A DNA stretch of 61,227 bases from an uncultured Bacteroidales bacterium. Its GTDB lineage: Bacteria; Bacteroidota; Bacteroidia; Bacteroidales; WCHB1-69. This document shows positions 43,736-52,244 of the stretch, one piece after another (position 1 is the stretch's first letter; every line of letters starts with the position of its first letter). The DNA lies in NCBI GenBank assembly GCA_905233625.1, contig CAJOFJ010000012.1, positions 1-61,227 on the forward strand, in the 5' to 3' direction. The notes under the pieces were generated by a model, which was not told where the DNA came from, did not search any database, and saw only the letters and a program-made list of their open reading frames with translations. A program made the position numbers and the translations under genes.

Positions 43736-44935
43736 TTAGTTGGTTCTTCCGGGATAAACCTTCAGGGCTTCGCGGAGGCATTCAACGGCTTTCTCAAGGT
43801 CGGAAACATTGAGGCAGTAGCTGATACGCACCTCGTTAACGCCTTGGCCTTTTTTGGAATAGAATCCTGTGGCGGGGGCGAACATCACTGTTGCGCCATT
43901 ATAGTTGAATTCTTCGAGCAGCCAGCGGCAGAAGCGGTCGGAGTCGTCGATGGGCAGACGGGCCACGCAGTAGAAGGCGCCTTTGGGCATGGGTACGAAA
44001 CAGCCAGGGATGGCATTCACACCGTTCACGATGGTATTACGGCGAGCCACGTACTCTTTGTTGACTTGTTCAAAATATTCTTTCGGGGTATCCACGGCGG
44101 CTTCACCAAGAATCTGACCATAGGAAGGCGGACTCAAACGGGCCTGAGCCATCTTCATAGCGGTAGCATAAACTTCTTTGTTATGTGTGATAAAAGCACC
44201 TACACGCACACCGCAAGCACTGTAACGTTTTGAAACAGAGTCCAAAAGCACTACGTTATCGGCGATGTCGGTCAGCTCCATCACGGAGAAATGTTTCACG
44301 CCATCGTAGCAGAATTCACGGTAAACCTCGTCAGCAAAGAGAAAGAGGTCGTGTTTTTTGGCGATCTCACCCAGCTTCAGGATTTCCTCTTTGGAGTACA
44401 AGTAACCTGTCGGGTTGTTGGGGTTACAGATCATGATGGCTTTCGTCTTCGGGGTAATTACCTTTTCAAAATCTTCGATAGAAGGCAGTGCGAAACCATT
44501 TTCAATCGTGGAGATGATGGGTTTTACGATTACGCCGCACATGGTGGCGAAAGCGTTGTAGTTGGCATAGAAAGGTTCGGGGATAATGATTTCATCGCCT
44601 GGATCCATGCAGCTGTTGAAGGCGAATAGAAGGCCTTCGCTACCACCAGTGGTGACGATGATTTCGTCGGTGGTGATTTCGATACCCACGCTGTGGTAGT
44701 ATTCTACCAGTTTCTTGCGGTAGCTGAGGTTACCGGCGGAGTGACTATAGGCGATCACTGGGATGTCAGCGTTGCGCACGGCATCGCGGGCACCTTTCGG
44801 AGTCTCGATGTCGGGTTGACCGATGTTGAGATGGTAAACGTGGATACCACGACCTTTGGCGGCATCAGAAAACGGCACCAGCTTCCTGATAGGGGAAGAC
44901 TGCATGCTTGCGCCTTTTTGGGAAATTTTCGGCAT
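43736..44935 (-). CDS. PLP-dependent class I aminotransferase
   Basis: Fold-type I aminotransferase of 399 residues. Conserved parts are YHLNIGQPDIETPKGA, IVTTGGSEGLLFAF, MICNPNNPTGYLYSKEE, FLFADEVYREF and the PLP lysine in DSVSKRYSACGVRVGAF. The last Arg site lies in VNEVRISYCLN. The family includes aspartate and aromatic transaminases; the exact substrate cannot be read. It is a single gene between a palindromic terminator and a TATTTTTG promoter box. Confidence 0.92.
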   Translation of the reverse strand: MPKISQKGASMQSSPIRKLVPFSDAAKGRGIHVYHLNIGQPDIETPKGARDAVRNADIPVIAYSHSAGNLSYRKKLVEYYHSVGIEITTDEIIVTTGGSEGLLFAFNSCMDPGDEIIIPEPFYANYNAFATMCGVIVKPIISTIENGFALPSIEDFEKVITPKTKAIMICNPNNPTGYLYSKEEILKLGEIAKKHDLFLFADEVYREFCYDGVKHFSVMELTDIADNVVLLDSVSKRYSACGVRVGAFITHNKEVYATAMKMAQARLSPPSYGQILGEAAVDTPKEYFEQVNKEYVARRNTIVNGVNAIPGCFVPMPKGAFYCVARLPIDDSDRFCRWLLEEFNYNGATVMFAPATGFYSKKGQGVNEVRISYCLNVSDLEKAVECLREALKVYPGRTN

Positions 44936-44981
44936 AATTATCAGGTTTTATATTGTTGTTATTGTTTGAAATTCAAGCGTG

Positions 44982-44989
44982 CAAAAATA
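44982..44989 (-). promoter_or_regulatory. Candidate -7 box (TATTTTTG) for the aminotransferase gene
   Basis: The minus-strand TATTTTTG fits TAnnTTTG and lies 46 nt upstream of ATG 44935. Confidence 0.5.
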
Positions 44990-45011
44990 CGAAATTATTC
45001 AATTCAATGTG

Positions 45012-45100
45012 TTAATGTGCTAATGTGCCAAATATTTTGCTGTGAGCAATGAGCAATGAGCTGTGAGCTCAAAGCCCATAGCCCAGCACCCATAGCTCAC
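45012..45100. repeat. TTAATGTGC and TGAGCAATGAGC dispersed repeats
   Basis: TTAATGTGCTAATGTGCCAA (45012 onward) is followed by TGAGCAATGAGCAATGAGCT (45043 onward) and by its inverted form CCCATAGCTCAC, which reaches the stop codon of the next minus-strand gene. The layout matches 28709-28803. Confidence 0.7.
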
Positions 45101-47367
45101 TGCCTTGAAACCATGGCGTCAATTTGACTGACGAAATTGAAGTAGTACAAGGCGGAGTCGCGTTGGCCTAAGCGTTGGAATAGGTCGCCTTTCTCGCGGT
45201 ATCCTTCTAAAAAGTTCTGCTGGTATTTGATGCAGTTGTTCATGCAGTCCAGTGCTGCCTGATAATTTTGGCGGTGTTTCTCCACAAGGCCTTTGTAATA
45301 GTACAATTCGCCATTATAGGGGAAAATGGATTGCGCCTGGTCAATGACCCGCTCACCTTCATCCCAGCGGTCGCTTAGCAGCAATACCTTGGTTTTCAAT
45401 ATATAACTGGCGGGAATGTAGGGATCCATCTGGATAGCTTTGTCGTAGTATATAATCGCTGTGTCAGGTCGTCCGGTGTTGAAATAGTTCAATCCCATGT
45501 AAATATAGGCATCGGTGCGCTTAGGATCCAGTTTCAGGCATTGGTTATAGTAATAAAATGAAGAATCGTACATCGCCAGAGTGCCGTATGTGCTGCCCAA
45601 GTTGAAGTATGCATCCGTTAGCAATGGGTCAAAATAAACTGCTGCAAGGTAAAAAAACTTGGCTTTTTGAAAATCCCCTCTTTCAAAGTAAATCTTGGCC
45701 AGATTGCTGTTGGCGGTGGCTTTGCTGGGAATATTCCTGAGACATTGCAGATAGAAATATTCCGCTGTGTCTCTATACGACATATCGTTGATTTTTACAC
45801 CGATTTTGTCATACAGCAAACCCAATTGTTCGTAGCAGTCTGCATATTGCGGATAGATTTCAATGCCTTTTTTGAACTGCTTGATGGCTTTCCATGTCCA
45901 GTCGAAATACTGGCGGTCGTTTTCCTGTCGTTTTGCCCAGTTTTGTTCCTTGATGTTGGCTTCTTCATATTCACCTCCTTTATCCCTAAGAGCCAGACCC
46001 CAATACAGTCGCATGTGGGCGCTCTTGTCCGACTTTTTGACGTCCTTGCCAAAGAGGGTGAACTGATCTTTCCACTCGGCGGCGCGGGTTATGGTTCTGC
46101 CCGAATAGAGTAGGAAAACTACCGACAATGCACCTGCGATGATTCCGAATCGCGGCGTTTTAAGGGATGCGTCTTTGCCATCGATTTTACAAAGTTTGAA
46201 AATGGTGAAAATCAAGGCGATGCAAAAGCCTAAAGCGGGGATAAAGAGGAAACGCTCAGCGAAAGAGGACCCTATGCGATACACAAGATTACTGAAAATA
46301 CTCATCGTAATGATATAGAAGAGGATAGCGTAGGCAATAGGATTCTTTTTCTTAATACCCATAATGGCGTATATCAGGAGACCGAGATGAATCAGCAGGG
46401 AAATCCATGTGGAAACATCGGTGAAGCTGGTGAGAGGGAATTGCTTCATGGAGTAGTCGCAGGCCAGACTATAAGGGAAGAACAATTTGATGAGGTACTG
46501 TCCTAAAAGCATGATAGCGGTGGCCCATCCTTCCAATAAATCACTGTCATAAAAATAGTTATCTACGACAGAAACGTTAAAATGTTCAGAGTCGGGATAA
46601 TTGGCCAACACCGTATGCCGTGCCAGCAAGTAGATGGCCGCGGGAATAGCAATCATCAGTAAAGTAAAGATATAATCCTTAGCTTTTGCGTCTCTGAAAA
46701 AATAGAGGGTGACAGGCAACAGGGCTAGTGTGGTGATGGCACTTTCTTTGGAGAACATGGCCAAGAGAAAACTGATGAATGTTAAGGGCAACAAATAAAA
46801 CTTTTGTTTATCTACATACAACAGTGAAAAATAGAGGGTGAGCACCACAAAGAGGAAACACATGATTTCATCGCGGCTTTTGGTATTTGCAACTACTTCA
46901 GTATGAATAGGATGTGCTGCAAACAATAGGGCAATGAAGAAAGGAATCCAAAGATTGTATTTCTTCAGCAAGCGACGTAAAAAGAAAAACAGTAACGTGC
47001 AAGCCAAGGCATAGTAAAATACGCTGATGGCGTGGTATAAGCCAGGCTTGTCGGGAAAAAACTGCCATTCGGTGGCGAACATCAGCTGTGACAGAGGACG
47101 ATAGAGGTTATCAGTGTAAAAACCTGAACCATGCCGATAGGTTTTGGTCAGAATGTCGTGGAAGCCATTGGTGCCTGCCGTTACATAGATGTTGAGTTTG
47201 AAGCTGCCGTAATCGTCCAATACCCATTCGTGGTGAAAAGTGTTGGCATAGAGGGCGACAGCCACGATGAAGATGATTAATCCTAAACCTCTGTATTTCT
47301 TTGTTTTTACAAGAGGTATGGGTGTTGGTTCCGCTATGGTGTTTTTCTTTTTATGCTGTGGCTTCAT
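45097..47367 (-). CDS. TMTC-like membrane protein with TPR repeats (possible O-mannosyltransferase)
   Basis: Membrane protein of 756 residues with about ten membrane helices in the first 430 residues and tetratricopeptide repeats in the rest (for example ADCYEQLGLLYDKIG, PYIPASYILKTKVLLLS). The first periplasmic loop contains HHEWVLDDYGSF; a DD pair there is typical of GT-C glycosyltransferases. The order GT-C membrane part then TPR is that of eukaryotic TMTC proteins, which O-mannosylate cadherins. Protein glycosylation at the membrane is plausible; activity and substrate are not shown. It is the last gene of the DPP7-hydrolase-TMTC operon, 14 nt behind the hydrolase. Confidence 0.75.
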   Translation of the reverse strand: MKPQHKKKNTIAEPTPIPLVKTKKYRGLGLIIFIVAVALYANTFHHEWVLDDYGSFKLNIYVTAGTNGFHDILTKTYRHGSGFYTDNLYRPLSQLMFATEWQFFPDKPGLYHAISVFYYALACTLLFFFLRRLLKKYNLWIPFFIALLFAAHPIHTEVVANTKSRDEIMCFLFVVLTLYFSLLYVDKQKFYLLPLTFISFLLAMFSKESAITTLALLPVTLYFFRDAKAKDYIFTLLMIAIPAAIYLLARHTVLANYPDSEHFNVSVVDNYFYDSDLLEGWATAIMLLGQYLIKLFFPYSLACDYSMKQFPLTSFTDVSTWISLLIHLGLLIYAIMGIKKKNPIAYAILFYIITMSIFSNLVYRIGSSFAERFLFIPALGFCIALIFTIFKLCKIDGKDASLKTPRFGIIAGALSVVFLLYSGRTITRAAEWKDQFTLFGKDVKKSDKSAHMRLYWGLALRDKGGEYEEANIKEQNWAKRQENDRQYFDWTWKAIKQFKKGIEIYPQYADCYEQLGLLYDKIGVKINDMSYRDTAEYFYLQCLRNIPSKATANSNLAKIYFERGDFQKAKFFYLAAVYFDPLLTDAYFNLGSTYGTLAMYDSSFYYYNQCLKLDPKRTDAYIYMGLNYFNTGRPDTAIIYYDKAIQMDPYIPASYILKTKVLLLSDRWDEGERVIDQAQSIFPYNGELYYYKGLVEKHRQNYQAALDCMNNCIKYQQNFLEGYREKGDLFQRLGQRDSALYYFNFVSQIDAMVSRQ

Positions 47368-47381
47368 GAAAAAATATAGGA

Positions 47382-48626
47382 TTAATAAATGTCAAGACCA
47401 CGATATACCGCCTCATGAACGGTGAGCCGTATCTTGCTTTTAACCAATTTGTTAGGTTCACTATGAGGATAAACTCGGTTGGAGATAAAGACATAGACCA
47501 GTTCCCGATCAGGGTCGCACCACACCACATTGCCCGTAAAACCCTGGTGTCCGTAAGTTTTATTGCTGGCCATGGTAGGCAGCACCCCGTTGTTTTTTTC
47601 AAAGCAAGGGGTATCGAACCCCAAAGCTCTGCGTTTGCATCCGTGAATGGGGTATGTTTTGGTGAAGAAACGTGCTGTTTTTTCTGATAAATACCTTTGT
47701 CCTTGATAGATACCACCATCCATCAGCATTTGGAAAATGGCTGCGATTTCTTGAGCAGTGGAGAAAAGACCTGCATTGCCGGCGTTACCGTCAAAAAGTG
47801 CTGCGGTTTGGTCATGTACATAGCCTTCCACCACTTGGTGACGGAACAATGTATCCATTTCGGTGGGGGCGATATCGCTTTTGCTGAAACCATGCCGCAG
47901 AGGATTGAAGCAGGTATATCTCAGTCCCATAGGCTGATAGAAGTTCTCATGTAAGTATTCGTCCATGGGCATGCCGGTAATTTGCTCCACCATTTCTTTC
48001 AGAAAGAAGAAATTCAAATCGCTGTATACATATTTTTTAGCGCCTAATTTGCAATGGGCGATTTTGTAGCGGACGCTGTCCTGATAGTCGGTGCGCAGGT
48101 AGCAGCTGTCGGCAATCTGAATGGAAAATTGGTCGGAAGGACATGGGACAATGTAGCGGCAGTTATTGCAGATCTTCTTGTAAAAAGGTATAAAAGCCGG
48201 CATTCCCGAAGTATGTGTAAGAAGCTCAATAAGAAAGAGTTGTCCTTTGTCGGTGCCTCGCAAGTAGGGCAGGTAAGTCCCGATGGTATCATATAGTTTG
48301 ATGCGTCCCTCGTCGTACAGTTTCATAACCGCCAGGGTGGTGGCTGCCGCTTTGGTGACGGAGGCCATATCGTAGAGGGTGCTGTCGGTCACGGGCAGTT
48401 GTTTCCGGTAAGTTTGATAGCCATAGCATTTATCGAAGATGACCTCGCCTTTATGTAGCACCACCACTTGGCAACCGGGGAACACTTCGGTGCGAATACC
48501 TCTATTGACCAATGAATCAATAGTTTTGACTGCTTTTTTGGGCAGTTTATAAATATTATTATCGGTGTTGGCCGTAACCAGCACCGATAATAACAGTAGT
48601 CCGATAAGGAATGATATTCTTTTCAA
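47382..48626 (-). CDS. Exported serine hydrolase of the beta-lactamase/class C fold
   Basis: Penicillin-binding-protein-like hydrolase of 414 residues with signal peptide (RISFLIGLLLLSVLVTA). The SxxK motif is MASVTKAAATTLAV (near 93), the second motif is YVYSDLNFFFLKEM (YxN-like, with Asp in the middle), and the third is KTYGHQGFTGNVVW (HxG). The segment GFSKSDIAPTEMDT...GNAGNAGLFST resembles the hydrolase half of NagZ-type fusions found in Bacteroidota. The only credible start is TTG 48626, in the same frame as DPP7 and only 6 nt behind its stop. Substrate unknown. Confidence 0.87.
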   Translation of the reverse strand: MKRISFLIGLLLLSVLVTANTDNNIYKLPKKAVKTIDSLVNRGIRTEVFPGCQVVVLHKGEVIFDKCYGYQTYRKQLPVTDSTLYDMASVTKAAATTLAVMKLYDEGRIKLYDTIGTYLPYLRGTDKGQLFLIELLTHTSGMPAFIPFYKKICNNCRYIVPCPSDQFSIQIADSCYLRTDYQDSVRYKIAHCKLGAKKYVYSDLNFFFLKEMVEQITGMPMDEYLHENFYQPMGLRYTCFNPLRHGFSKSDIAPTEMDTLFRHQVVEGYVHDQTAALFDGNAGNAGLFSTAQEIAAIFQMLMDGGIYQGQRYLSEKTARFFTKTYPIHGCKRRALGFDTPCFEKNNGVLPTMASNKTYGHQGFTGNVVWCDPDRELVYVFISNRVYPHSEPNKLVKSKIRLTVHEAVYRGLDIY

Positions 48627-48632
48627 GACGGA

Positions 48633-50777
48633 TTATTTTCTGATATCCATTTCATTCAGCAGATAGCCTGCACCACCAAACTTGTCGATGACGAACAAAA
48701 CGTAGCGAGAGTCAACATTGATACAACGTTGCAGCTCGGTGTTGAACACGATGTCGCTGCTCAGGGCTTCCCAGTTGCCGTCGAAGGCCAGACCGATAAG
48801 CTCGCCGTTGCCGTTCATGATGGGGCTACCGGAGTTACCGCCGGTGATGTCGTTGTTAGACAGGAAGCAAACGTGCAGGCTACCGTCTTTGTCGGCATAC
48901 TGACCGAAGTCCTTGGCCAAAATCAGCTGTTTCAGTTTGGCGGGAACATCAAATTCGAAGTCGCCAGGAATTTCCTTTTCCAGAATACCTTGGGTAGTGG
49001 TGAAATAGTTATAATGCACACCATCAGCGGGATAGTAGTCACATACGGTTCCGTAGGTGGTACGCATGGTGCTGTTGGCATCGGGATAAATGGGGGTGTC
49101 GGCCTTCATTTCCTTGATGGCGGCAATGAAAGTACGGCGAGGAACGGCCAGTTTGTCATTGTCAGCTAAGGCGGACTGATTGGCAAGAATAACGGTAAAC
49201 AAGCTGCCCAAGTACTGGTAGATAGGATCTTTTTCCAATACTTTTGTAGAAGGTTTGCGCATATATTTTTCCAGATTTTCCTTGGAGATGAAAATGGAGT
49301 TGGCAATGGCAGCCTCGAAAGCGGCACGGTTGCCTTTGTAATACTTGTTGACAATGCCTTGAATGTCGGGCTGTTTGTCTGCGGGCAGTCTTTCCCAAGT
49401 CTTCAAAGTGGCCAGGATGACTTTCACTTCGGTATTGACATCTTTGTCATTTACGCCTTTTTCATATTGCTCAAGTACTTTGGCTATTTTTTCCTCGCTG
49501 AAGCTCTTCTGTTTCTCTTCCAATTTTACAGAATTTCTCAGTCTCCATGCGGTCAGCAGGGTGGGAGAGGACATCAGGCAGATGTTGGCATTCATAAAGG
49601 TTTTGGTGGCACCGGCGTCAACACCCTTGCAGATTTTCTCGATTTTGTCCAGACACTTGCCATATTTTTCCTGGCGTTCGCTGTTGGCATTGATCCAGGT
49701 GCGGAGCTCCTGCTCTTGGGCAGCTTTCTTTTCTGCTACGTGCAAAGCTTTCAGACTGTTGACCTCACCATGTTTATTTTTCCACATGTTGGCCAAGCTG
49801 GCATGGTCGTCGGCATATTTCAGTTCAACGGCCTTGTCGGCTTCCATAGCTTCCTTGATTACAGGAAGAATGATGTCGAGGGGTTCGTAAAGAGCGGGGT
49901 CGTCAATGTTGATGGTATTTTCCACTTCGTAGGAGGTCATGAAACGTTCGGTGGTTCCAGGATAACCCCAAATCATGGTATAATCACCAGGCTGATAGCC
50001 CTTTAAGCTGATAGGCAGGAAGTGTTTCGGATGGAAGGGAACATTGTCCTTGGAGTATTCAGCGGGAGAGCCATCGGGAGCGGTGTAGATACGGAACACG
50101 GTGAAGTCACCAGTGTGGCGGGGCCACATCCAGTTGTCGGTGTCACCACCGAATTTACCGATGCTGGCGGGGGGAGCAACCACCAAACGAACGTCTTTGT
50201 AAGTGGTATAAACGAACATATAATATTCGTTTCCTTCATAGAAAGGTTTTATCACCACTTTGTGTTTGCCGTTGTCGGAGTTCTCATCCTGCAGTTTCTT
50301 GATGGCGGCTTTCACCAATTCCTCTCTTTTGGATTCTTTGGTGTCTTTGGTCACTTCTGCCAACACAATGCTGGTTACGTCTTCCATGCGTTCGAGGAAA
50401 TTGACGCTGAAATTGGCTTGCAATTCCTCTTCCTTGCTCATGGCGAAGAAACCGTTGTTGAGGTAGTCGTGCTCAACGGTTGACAATTCTACCACTGAAG
50501 AATAGCCGCAGTGATGGTTGGTGAACATCAGACCGTCGCGTGAAACCATCTCACCGGTGCAGAAGCCGTCACCCAGCTGGACGATAGCGTCTTTCAATGA
50601 AGAATGGTTGATGTCGTACAACTGTTCAGCGGTCAGATTCAGACCCAATTTCTGCATTTCAGCATAGTTGTAATTTTTGATAAACATGGGCAGCCACATA
50701 CCCTCATCTGGCGGGTTGATGGCGAACATTCTTACGGATAAGAATGCCAAAACAATCAATAAAAGAGATTTTTTCAT
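48633..50777 (-). CDS. dpp7: S46-family dipeptidyl-peptidase, DPP7 type
   Basis: Periplasmic exopeptidase of 714 residues that removes dipeptides from peptide N-termini. Signal peptide KKSLLLIVLAFLSVRMFA. The catalytic His lies in MFTNHHCGYSSV (near 85), the Asp near GGDTDNWMWPRHTGDF (near 225) and the Ser in NDITGGNSGSPIMNGNGE (near 650). After the Ser the sequence reads GLAFDGNWEALS; DPP11 has Arg where the Gly of FDGNWE stands (recalled), so hydrophobic P1 (DPP7) specificity is favoured over Asp/Glu. ATG 50777 is preferred to the open frame up to 50840, since it gives the family length and signal peptide. Confidence 0.93.
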   Translation of the reverse strand: MKKSLLLIVLAFLSVRMFAINPPDEGMWLPMFIKNYNYAEMQKLGLNLTAEQLYDINHSSLKDAIVQLGDGFCTGEMVSRDGLMFTNHHCGYSSVVELSTVEHDYLNNGFFAMSKEEELQANFSVNFLERMEDVTSIVLAEVTKDTKESKREELVKAAIKKLQDENSDNGKHKVVIKPFYEGNEYYMFVYTTYKDVRLVVAPPASIGKFGGDTDNWMWPRHTGDFTVFRIYTAPDGSPAEYSKDNVPFHPKHFLPISLKGYQPGDYTMIWGYPGTTERFMTSYEVENTINIDDPALYEPLDIILPVIKEAMEADKAVELKYADDHASLANMWKNKHGEVNSLKALHVAEKKAAQEQELRTWINANSERQEKYGKCLDKIEKICKGVDAGATKTFMNANICLMSSPTLLTAWRLRNSVKLEEKQKSFSEEKIAKVLEQYEKGVNDKDVNTEVKVILATLKTWERLPADKQPDIQGIVNKYYKGNRAAFEAAIANSIFISKENLEKYMRKPSTKVLEKDPIYQYLGSLFTVILANQSALADNDKLAVPRRTFIAAIKEMKADTPIYPDANSTMRTTYGTVCDYYPADGVHYNYFTTTQGILEKEIPGDFEFDVPAKLKQLILAKDFGQYADKDGSLHVCFLSNNDITGGNSGSPIMNGNGELIGLAFDGNWEALSSDIVFNTELQRCINVDSRYVLFVIDKFGGAGYLLNEMDIRK

Positions 50778-50819
50778 AAAAGTATTTTTTAATATGATGA
50801 AATTCGTCAAAACAACCTG

Positions 50820-50827
50820 CAAAGATA
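50820..50827 (-). promoter_or_regulatory. Candidate -7 box (TATCTTTG) for the DPP7 operon
   Basis: The minus-strand TATCTTTG fits TAnnTTTG and lies 42 nt upstream of ATG 50777. It would serve DPP7, the hydrolase and the TMTC-like gene. Confidence 0.5.
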
Positions 50828-50840
50828 CAAAAAAATTCAA

Positions 50841-50917
50841 TTGGCAAATTAGTTAATGTGCCAATGTGCCAATTATTTTGCGTTGAGCTATGAGTTATGA
50901 GCTATGAGCTATGAGTT
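50841..50917. repeat. TTAATGTGCC and TGAGCTATGAG dispersed repeats
   Basis: TTAGTTAATGTGCCAATGTG (50849 onward) is followed by TGAGCTATGAGTTATGAGCT (50884 onward). This belongs to the same families as 28709-28803 and 45012-45100. Together with the next entry it fills the 309-nt gene-free stretch 50778-51086. Confidence 0.7.
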
Positions 50918-50954
50918 TTTCCTTCGGAATCCATCATCCTGTAATCAAAAAAAA

Positions 50955-51069
50955 CTCGAACGAAGTGAGACTCTCCCTTATTCAAGCATAACTCCCATCG
51001 AGGGCGCAGCCCGAGACTCCCCCATGGACGAAGTCCACTCCCCTCGAGCATGAAGTGCGAGACTCACCC
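50955..51069. repeat. Array of small hairpins each followed by ACTCnCCC
   Basis: Four units are seen: CTCGAACGAAGTGAG-ACTCTCCC (50955), CGAGGGCGCAGCCCGAG-ACTCCCCC (50999), GGACGAAGTCC-ACTCCCC (51026) and CTCGAGCATGAAGTGCGAG-ACTCACCC (51043). Each is an inverted repeat with a different stem but a shared ACTC(C/T/A)CCC tail. No gene overlaps. A function is not evident. Confidence 0.65.
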
Positions 51070-51086
51070 AAAAACCGAAGCTTTAA

Positions 51087-51665
51087 CTATATTCCGTACA
51101 CTAAGAACCCCACTACACCGCTCAACAGTATCAGCAGGATGGGACTGACTTTCTTTTTCAGACTAAGCAGAAAAACGATTGCGAAAATGGCGAGGCTGAG
51201 GTAAAACTGGAGAGGAGATTCCGATAAGGAACCGAAGTTGGCTGGGGTGGCCAAGAGCAGGGCTGCTGCTGCAATGAGGCCGAGAACCGTGATACGCAGC
51301 GTGGAGAATATGTTTTTTAGGTCTTTGTTTTCTTTGTGTTTCAGCAGATAATGCGAGAGCAATAGCATGAGGATGAAAGGCAACAAAATCACCGAGAAGG
51401 AAGCCAAAAATGCGCCTGCCACACCGAGCCAGGGATCGTAGCCGGCGTTGATCACTGCCGTGTAACCGGCGTAAGTGGCCACATTGATGCCTATCGGGCC
51501 AGGAGTCATCTGGCTCACCGCCACGATGTCGGTAAACTCCTGGGCGGTCATCCACGCTTGTTTTTCCACCACCTCGTTCTGGATAAGGGCGATCATGGCA
51601 TAGCCGCCTCCGAAGTTGAAGATGCCGATTTTGCAGAAAGTGTAGAAAAGTTTCCAGAAAATCAT
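51087..51665 (-). CDS. Chromate transporter family protein, second half-size subunit
   Basis: Half-length ChrA-type membrane protein of 192 residues with about five or six helices. The N-terminal IGIFNFGGGYAMIALIQNEV and the SQMTPGPIGINVATYAG motif are characteristic of CHR domains. Its start overlaps the preceding CHR gene by 4 nt (ATGA), so both halves are made together and probably form a heterodimer. The physiological anion (chromate or sulfate-like) is not known. Confidence 0.9.
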   Translation of the reverse strand: MIFWKLFYTFCKIGIFNFGGGYAMIALIQNEVVEKQAWMTAQEFTDIVAVSQMTPGPIGINVATYAGYTAVINAGYDPWLGVAGAFLASFSVILLPFILMLLLSHYLLKHKENKDLKNIFSTLRITVLGLIAAAALLLATPANFGSLSESPLQFYLSLAIFAIVFLLSLKKKVSPILLILLSGVVGFLVYGI

Positions 51666-52213
51666 GCGGAAGCCTCCTTTCTGTCTTTAATCCGGCCATA
51701 TAAGAATCCTCCGATTCCTGCGATAATGATGATTAGGACGGGTGAAACGCCCAAAAGCCAAATTAAGGCTGCTGCCAGTAGCGGAATCCAGCAGTTTTGC
51801 CATGTGAGGCCTGCGTTTTTGGCCATGGTGAACACCGGGGCGGCAATAAGTGCCACCACGCAGGGACGGATGCCCTTGAAAATGCTTTCAACCACAGCAT
51901 TATCACGGAAATAACGGATAAACATGGCAAGTAAGAGAATGGTCAAAATGGGCATCAGGATATTGCCGAGTACAGCCATAACAGCCCCTCTTTTGCCTCG
52001 CAGTCGGTAGCCGATGCTGGTGGCCATGTTCACGGCAAACACACCTGGCATGGCCTGGCTGACCGACAGCAAATCTAAAAATTCTTCTTTGCTGAGCCAC
52101 TGCTTTCGCTGCACCAGTTCCTTCTCCATCAGCGGAATCATGGCAAAGCCTCCGCCAAGAGTGAAACTGCCGATTTTGAAAAAAGACCAGAGAAGCTCGA
52201 AATAGCCAGCCAT
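51662..52213 (-). CDS. Chromate transporter family protein, first half-size subunit
   Basis: Half-length CHR protein of 183 residues with FKIGSFTLGGGFAMIPLMEK at the start and SVSQAMPGVFAVNMATSIGY as the second motif, followed by several membrane helices (MPILTILLLAMFIRYF, IPLLAAALIWLLG). It is the first gene of the pair. The two short CHR proteins differ clearly in sequence and so are old paralogues, not a recent split. Confidence 0.9.
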   Translation of the reverse strand: MAGYFELLWSFFKIGSFTLGGGFAMIPLMEKELVQRKQWLSKEEFLDLLSVSQAMPGVFAVNMATSIGYRLRGKRGAVMAVLGNILMPILTILLLAMFIRYFRDNAVVESIFKGIRPCVVALIAAPVFTMAKNAGLTWQNCWIPLLAAALIWLLGVSPVLIIIIAGIGGFLYGRIKDRKEASA

Positions 52214-52244
52214 ATTTCAAATTCAGAATTCAAAATTCATGTGG

